Below the pieces are notes generated by a model. The model was not told where the DNA came from. It saw only the letters and a program-made list of their open reading frames with translations, and made no database searches. Source: Rhizobium sp. SL86 (GTDB lineage: Bacteria > Pseudomonadota > Alphaproteobacteria > Rhizobiales > Rhizobiaceae). Taken from it: a stretch of 64,000 nt of DNA. Location: positions 695,001 to 759,000 of the forward strand of contig NZ_JAPPRJ010000002.1 in NCBI RefSeq assembly GCF_026672545.1. The letters are read 5' to 3'. Below, one piece after another: positions 60,015-64,000 of the stretch (its first letter is position 1; every line of letters starts with the position of its first letter). A program made the position numbers and the translations under genes.

Positions 60015-61934
60015 ATGCGCCTAACCCTCAGAACCAAATTGACTGCTACATTCGGTCTTCTTCTTAGCTTGATGCTCGGCATGGGCGGTTACAGTCTGTA
60101 TGCCGTTAATGATGCCGGGCAAACGCTGCACGACGTCATTGCCGGACCGGTGGCCCGGCAGGCCAACGGTCTTGGCATGGTCATCGATCAGATGAAAATC
60201 GAAGGTGCCCAGATGGCCATGATCGAAGCGACGACGCCGGACGAAATGGCTCGCCATATCCAGACCAGCGATGAAAGTCGCAGGGCCTTCAAGGAAAGCG
60301 CACAATGGGCCGCCGACCGCGCAGAGACCGAAGCCGGTAAAAGAGCCTATGCCGAACTCGTCGTGACCGCGGATGACATCGCCCGGATCGACGATCAGAT
60401 CAGGGCGCTCGTTCGCAACGGCAAGATGCACGAAGCGCACGTGATGATCGAAGAGGTCAGCGGGCCGTTGATGCAGAAGGTCGAAACAACGCTTGCCGGT
60501 CGTATGGAGACCAACAAGAAACAGATGCAGGCTGCCGAAGATCATGCCGCCGCGACAAAACAATCGACGATCGTCGTGATCACCGCGATGCTGACGATCG
60601 CGCTTTTGGTCGGGGTCTCGACCTCCTTCTTCATCCTGCGCGGCATTCAGCGCGGCCTCAGCCAGATCCAGCACGCGGCCAGTGCCGTTGCCATTGGAGA
60701 TCTGAACGCAAAGCTCACTGTCACCTCGAATGACGAGATCAAGGACGTCATCGATACGGTGAACGTCATGACGGAAAACCTGCGCCAGACGGCTGCTGTA
60801 GCGGACCGCATTGCCGTCGGCGATATCAGCGTTGCTGTGAAGACGCTGTCGGACAAGGATACGCTCGGCATATCGATGCAGAATATGAGCCGTTATCTGC
60901 AGAAGACCGCAGTGATCGCAAAGGCCATTTCGGAAGGCGATTTGACGATCAATGCTCGCCGGCAGTCCGATTCAGACTCGCTTGGCATTGCGCTTGAATC
61001 CATGGTGGAACGCCTGCGCGGTGTCGTCGGCGATGCGCTTTCGGCCTCCGACAACGTCTCGTCCGGCAGCCAGGAACTCTCGGCAAGTTCGGAGCAGCTC
61101 TCTCAGGGCGCGACCGAACAGGCATCCGCCGCCGAACAGGCCTCGGCTTCGATGGAAGAAATGGCCGCCAACATCAAGCAGAATGCCGAAAACGCCGCCC
61201 AGACGGAAAAGATCGCCCGTCAATCGTCGCGGGATGCCGAGACCTCCGGCAAGGCCGTCAGCAAGGCGGTCAGCGCCATGCGCACGATCGCAGAGAAGAT
61301 CTCGATCGTGCAGGAAATCGCTCGCCAGACCGATCTGCTGGCGCTGAACGCTGCGGTCGAGGCTGCCCGTGCCGGCGAACACGGCAAGGGTTTTGCGGTC
61401 GTCGCGTCCGAAGTCCGCAAGCTTGCCGAACGCAGCCAGGCTGCTGCCGCCGAAATCTCGGCGCTCTCGGGTGACACCGTCCAAGTCGCGACCGAAGCCG
61501 GCGAAATGCTGAACCGGTTGGTGCCGGATATCCAGAAGACGGCGGAACTCGTCGCCGAAATCTCGGCTGCCTGCCGTGAACAGGACATCGGCTCCGCCCA
61601 GATCAACGAGGCAATCCAGCAACTCGACCGGGTGACGCAGCAGAACGCGTCAGCGTCGGAAGAGATGTCGGCCACCTCGGAAGAACTTGCCGCCCAGGCG
61701 GAAGAATTGCAGGCCTCCATCGCCTTCTTCCGTGTCGAGCGGGCAGGCGCCCCGCGTGTTGCGGGCGCCACAAAGCCTGCGCAACCGAAGGCGGCGGGGC
61801 AAAAAAACGCGGGCCTACAGCGCCGGCCGGATGCTTCCGTAGCCGGTCAGCAGGCGCGCGTGAAGGGGTTTGCCCTCGATCTTTCGATGGGCGGACCGGA
61901 TGACGATGACGTTAACTTTCGGGAAAGTGCCTGA
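60015..61934 (+). CDS. Methyl-accepting chemotaxis protein (second of tandem pair)
   Basis: A 639-aa receptor. TM1 about residues 7-29, a periplasmic 4-helix-bundle sensor (about 30-185, unlike that of the first receptor), TM2 about 188-212. Three HAMP-like units can be read ([60 protein letters not shown]), one more than the upstream receptor, accounting for the 35-residue difference. The signalling domain is nearly identical to the first. The tail [20 protein letters not shown] again lacks xWxxF. Start is ATG 60015 or the GTG just before it, after GAGGA. Confidence 0.92.
   Translation: MRLTLRTKLTATFGLLLSLMLGMGGYSLYAVNDAGQTLHDVIAGPVARQANGLGMVIDQMKIEGAQMAMIEATTPDEMARHIQTSDESRRAFKESAQWAADRAETEAGKRAYAELVVTADDIARIDDQIRALVRNGKMHEAHVMIEEVSGPLMQKVETTLAGRMETNKKQMQAAEDHAAATKQSTIVVITAMLTIALLVGVSTSFFILRGIQRGLSQIQHAASAVAIGDLNAKLTVTSNDEIKDVIDTVNVMTENLRQTAAVADRIAVGDISVAVKTLSDKDTLGISMQNMSRYLQKTAVIAKAISEGDLTINARRQSDSDSLGIALESMVERLRGVVGDALSASDNVSSGSQELSASSEQLSQGATEQASAAEQASASMEEMAANIKQNAENAAQTEKIARQSSRDAETSGKAVSKAVSAMRTIAEKISIVQEIARQTDLLALNAAVEAARAGEHGKGFAVVASEVRKLAERSQAAAAEISALSGDTVQVATEAGEMLNRLVPDIQKTAELVAEISAACREQDIGSAQINEAIQQLDRVTQQNASASEEMSATSEELAAQAEELQASIAFFRVERAGAPRVAGATKPAQPKAAGQKNAGLQRRPDASVAGQQARVKGFALDLSMGGPDDDDVNFRESA
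61038..61744 (+). repeat. Tandem mcp signalling-domain repeat, copy 2
   Basis: Second copy of the 707-bp segment described at 59022-59728, in the same orientation and frame. Differences are scattered, largely at third codon positions. Confidence 0.85.
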
Positions 61935-61937
61935 ACC

Positions 61938-62426
61938 ATGTCAACAGCCTCAGAAGCACAGTTCGTGACATTCAGCCTCGGCGAAGAGATCTTCGCCGTG
62001 CCGGTCGACGTGGTCCGGGAGATCCTGGACCACGAGGATCCGTTCAAGATCCCGCATGGTCCCGATTACCTTCTCGGTCTTCGCGACGTGCGCGGCCAGG
62101 GCGTGCCCGTCATCGATCTGCGCCTGAGGCTCGGCATGAGCCGCACCGAAAAAACGCCGCACACGCGTATCCTGGTGCTCGACGTGCCGGTGGAGGGCCG
62201 GGTCCTGGCGCTCGGGCTGGTGGCCGACAGGGTCTACGAGGTCGTGCCGTTCCAGAGCGGCCAGATCGAGGATGCCCCCGACATCGGCATCCGCTGGCGT
62301 TCCGACTACATCGCCGGCGTCGTGCGCCGCAACGGCGGCTTCGTCGTCATCATCGATCTCGCCCGCCTTTTCTCCGATTCGGGCGCAGCCCTTTCCGGCT
62401 TCGGGAAGACGCAGAACGTCGCCTAG
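61938..62426 (+). CDS. cheW: Chemotaxis coupling protein CheW (second copy)
   Basis: A 162-aa CheW. FVTFSLGEEIFAVPVDVVRE, YLLGLRDVRGQGVPVIDLRL and LGLVADRVYEVVPF match the family, and the sequence diverges clearly from the first CheW of the operon, so it is not a recent duplicate. It follows the second receptor by 3 bp. It may couple that receptor pair specifically to CheA. No cheR, cheB or cheD follows. Confidence 0.92.
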   Translation: MSTASEAQFVTFSLGEEIFAVPVDVVREILDHEDPFKIPHGPDYLLGLRDVRGQGVPVIDLRLRLGMSRTEKTPHTRILVLDVPVEGRVLALGLVADRVYEVVPFQSGQIEDAPDIGIRWRSDYIAGVVRRNGGFVVIIDLARLFSDSGAALSGFGKTQNVA

Positions 62427-62440
62427 TGGCCCGAACTCTC

Positions 62441-62468
62441 GGGGGCGCAGCAACGTGCATGCGCCCCC
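62441..62468. terminator. Terminator at the end of the chemotaxis operon
   Basis: GGGGGCGCA (62441-62449) and TGCGCCCCC (62460-62468) form a perfect 9-bp stem with a 10-base loop, 15 bases after the CheW stop and 26 before the LysR stop on the opposite strand. It probably stops transcription from both sides. Confidence 0.7.
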
Positions 62469-62493
62469 GCGCCATTTATGATGGACAATAACC

Positions 62494-63483
62494 TCAGGCG
62501 GAAACCCGTTTGGTGGCAATCAAATCCTGGGAATTGCGACCCGCTGCTGTCTCGGCCGCTATGCGGCCCCGATTGCATTCGGACCGTTCGACGTCCTGCA
62601 ACATCTTCGCCAACCAATCGACAAACACCCTCACCTTGTTGCTGAGATGCCGGGTTTGCGGATAAACGATGTAGAGTGGGATCGGATCGCGCGGCCAGTC
62701 GCCAAGGATTTCCACCAGTTCGCCTCGGGCGACCGCATCGCGCACCATGAAGGAGACGGTCTGCGCAACGCCGATTCCGGCAATCGCAGCAGCTACATAA
62801 CTTCTCGCCTCGTTGACCGAGATCACGTATTGCGGCTGAACCTCGATCACCGCATCGTCCTTGCGGAAGACCATTGGAAAATGACGCCCCTCATAGGCTT
62901 TCATATATCCAATGCCGGTGTGCTCGTTTTCGAGATCGTTCGGATGTTGCGGCACGCCCTTTCGCTGCAGATAAAGCGGCGCAGCATAGGTCCGCAGTTC
63001 CAATTCCGCCACCTTGCGCGCCACCAACGATTGATCATTCGGCGTCCCGCCCCTCAGCGCACAATCAACGTTTTCGGCAATGTAATCGACGATCCGGTCA
63101 CCGATATCGAATTCCAGCTGGATCTTCGGATAACGCGTGTGGAAATCGCACAGAGCCGGCATGACGAGCTGATCGGCAAAGGCACCGGACAAGGCGACCC
63201 GCACCTTTCCGGAGGGTTGAGCCTGAGAACTTGACAGGCTGCCGTCCAATTCGTCCAGTTCCGCCAGAAGCCGGGAGGCCCGTTCGTAATACAGCGCGCC
63301 ATCATTCGTCACCACGACCTGGCGGGTGGTGCGATTGAGCAGCTTCGTTCCCAGATGCCCCTCCAACCCCTGAACGAGATTGGTCACCGTTGTCTTCGGC
63401 ATCTTGAGCGACAATGCCGCCTTGGAGAAGTTGCCGGTTTCCACTACACGGGTGAAGACCCTCATGGCCGTAAGCTGGTCCAT
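62494..63483 (-). CDS. LysR family transcriptional regulator
   Basis: A 329-aa LysR regulator. The winged HTH at residues 1-60 (MDQLTAMRVFTRVVETGNFS, KTTVTNLVQGLEGHLGTKLL) is standard, with effector domain about 90-295 (GKVRVALSGAFADQLVMPAL; GIGVAQTVSFMV). The final 30 residues form a charged extension. It is transcribed away from a truncated hydrolase gene, with 155 bp between, and may regulate it. The TTCGGAATAGAGTTTCC and AAATTCGAA tracts between them could include its binding site. Confidence 0.9.
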   Translation of the reverse strand: MDQLTAMRVFTRVVETGNFSKAALSLKMPKTTVTNLVQGLEGHLGTKLLNRTTRQVVVTNDGALYYERASRLLAELDELDGSLSSSQAQPSGKVRVALSGAFADQLVMPALCDFHTRYPKIQLEFDIGDRIVDYIAENVDCALRGGTPNDQSLVARKVAELELRTYAAPLYLQRKGVPQHPNDLENEHTGIGYMKAYEGRHFPMVFRKDDAVIEVQPQYVISVNEARSYVAAAIAGIGVAQTVSFMVRDAVARGELVEILGDWPRDPIPLYIVYPQTRHLSNKVRVFVDWLAKMLQDVERSECNRGRIAAETAAGRNSQDLIATKRVSA

Positions 63484-63638
63484 CCCTCATGCTCCGTCAT
63501 TGCGCACCGCATCATTGTCCCGAAATTCGGAATAGAGTTTCCTAAATTCGAATACTTGTGCATCTGAACGGAACAATAATATAAATTGCATCGAAGCGAA
63601 AGGGCACTCCTTCCGCTGGCGCGACGAAAGCAGGGCCG

Positions 63639-64000
63639 ATGGCACGGCAATGGCAGATACCCGAAGACCGTGAGAGGAGTTTCCCCCTCCCCTACCGTGT
63701 CTACGAGGGAAAAGCAGAGGTCCGGCAGCAACCGTTGGTCCTGTATCTGCGAGGCCATGCCTTTCTGGACCAAGATCGAGCCGTTGCAGATTCGCCTGCG
63801 GCACTTGCGCTTGCCGATGCCGGCGCACTGGTGGTCGAGGCGGATTACAGCAGTGACTCGGGAAATGTATTCCCGCGGACACTGGAATGCGGGTTTGGTG
63901 CCCTGAAATACCTTGTGGCGAAGCGCAAGCGGTTTGCAACCGCCCGCTCGCCGCTCCTGCTGGCTGGGGACGAGGCCGGCGGAAATCTGGCCGCCAGCCT
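63639..64000 (+). CDS. Alpha/beta hydrolase-like protein, 5' end only
   Basis: The open frame starts at ATG 63639 and runs past the window end (120 codons seen, no stop). It begins MARQWQIPEDRERSFPLPYR and shows an alpha/beta hydrolase pattern: PLVLYLRGHAFL strand, ALADAGALVVEADY and LLLAGDEAGGNLAA. The last is the HSL/acetyl-hydrolase elbow (GDSAGG), but the serine position is Glu 112, and the HGGG oxyanion motif is replaced by RGHAF. It may be a non-catalytic or altered member. Divergent from the LysR gene. Confidence 0.7.
   Translation, partial: MARQWQIPEDRERSFPLPYRVYEGKAEVRQQPLVLYLRGHAFLDQDRAVADSPAALALADAGALVVEADYSSDSGNVFPRTLECGFGALKYLVAKRKRFATARSPLLLAGDEAGGNLAAS

Noticed and set aside
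58116..61934. The repeated mcp segment as a mobile element
   Set aside because: The repeat keeps the reading frame in two full-length receptors and has no flanking inverted repeats, target duplications or transposase.
1..64000. tRNA, rRNA, CRISPR array, phage or insertion sequence
   Set aside because: No cloverleaf-like tRNA sequence, regular short spaced repeats, transposase or integrase reading frames were seen.

Overview
The window reads as GC-rich alphaproteobacterial DNA of the Rhizobiaceae (Rhizobium/Agrobacterium type). The basis is the RopA/Omp2-like porin, the small rhizobial proteins (DUF6481, DUF4167-like), the many operons with ATGA overlaps and the density of ABC/TRAP uptake and sugar-acid catabolism. 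I see no rRNA, tRNA, phage, insertion sequence, CRISPR or replication origin. The accessory catabolic content would suit a chromid or large plasmid, but nothing in the window proves that.

Layout. 1-5017: end of a Liv-type (branched-chain amino acid/amide) ABC operon plus an aldehyde dehydrogenase. 5144-9811 (minus): nickel/oligopeptide-type ABC operon with both ATPases fused in one chain and a Zur-like palindrome at its promoter. 10055-15767 (plus): Ugp-like carbohydrate ABC operon with a glycerophosphodiester phosphodiesterase and an RpiR-type regulator. About 15898-16004 (minus): a probable intergenic sRNA. 16176-17180 (minus): porin. 17760-22914 (minus): small and stress-type genes (DUF6481, two paralogous small basic proteins, a cold-shock protein, a PHB-depolymerase-type esterase, a fatty acid desaturase, a DUF4167-like protein, a 44-aa ORF).

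23216-35735 (minus): a twelve-gene L-fucose operon (ABC transporter, L-fucose dehydrogenase, lactonase, mutarotase, fuconate dehydratase, KDF dehydrogenase, diketo-deoxyfuconate hydrolase). It ends with a tagaturonate reductase, an alcohol dehydrogenase and an altronate dehydratase, which together could carry L-galactonate to KDG. A divergent FadR-type GntR regulator (35903) sits over paired operators. 36581-40857: a tandem-HTH GntR regulator with an enolase-superfamily dehydratase and a VOC protein (minus), divergent from an LDH2-type dehydrogenase (plus). 40972-48469 (plus): a GntR-controlled TRAP transporter operon with L-idonate-type dehydrogenase, mannonate dehydratase and fructuronate reductase, i.e. 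hexuronate/aldonate use feeding KDG.

48558-50079 (minus): chloroperoxidase-like hydrolase and Dps. 50080-50586: a non-coding interval crowded with hairpins. 50587-54415 (plus): membrane PAS histidine kinase, FixJ-type regulator, single-domain receiver and a GhrA-like reductase. 54587-62426 (plus): chemotaxis operon STAS-cheY-cheA-cheW-mcp-mcp-cheW with no cheR or cheB; the two receptors share a nearly identical 707-bp signalling segment. 62494-63483 (minus): LysR regulator, divergent from a truncated alpha/beta hydrolase gene that runs off the end of the window.

The most unusual items are the possible fucose/L-galactose bifurcation, the hairpin-rich interval upstream of the histidine kinase, the adaptation-less chemotaxis operon with a shared receptor tail motif, the tandem-HTH GntR protein and the intergenic sRNA.
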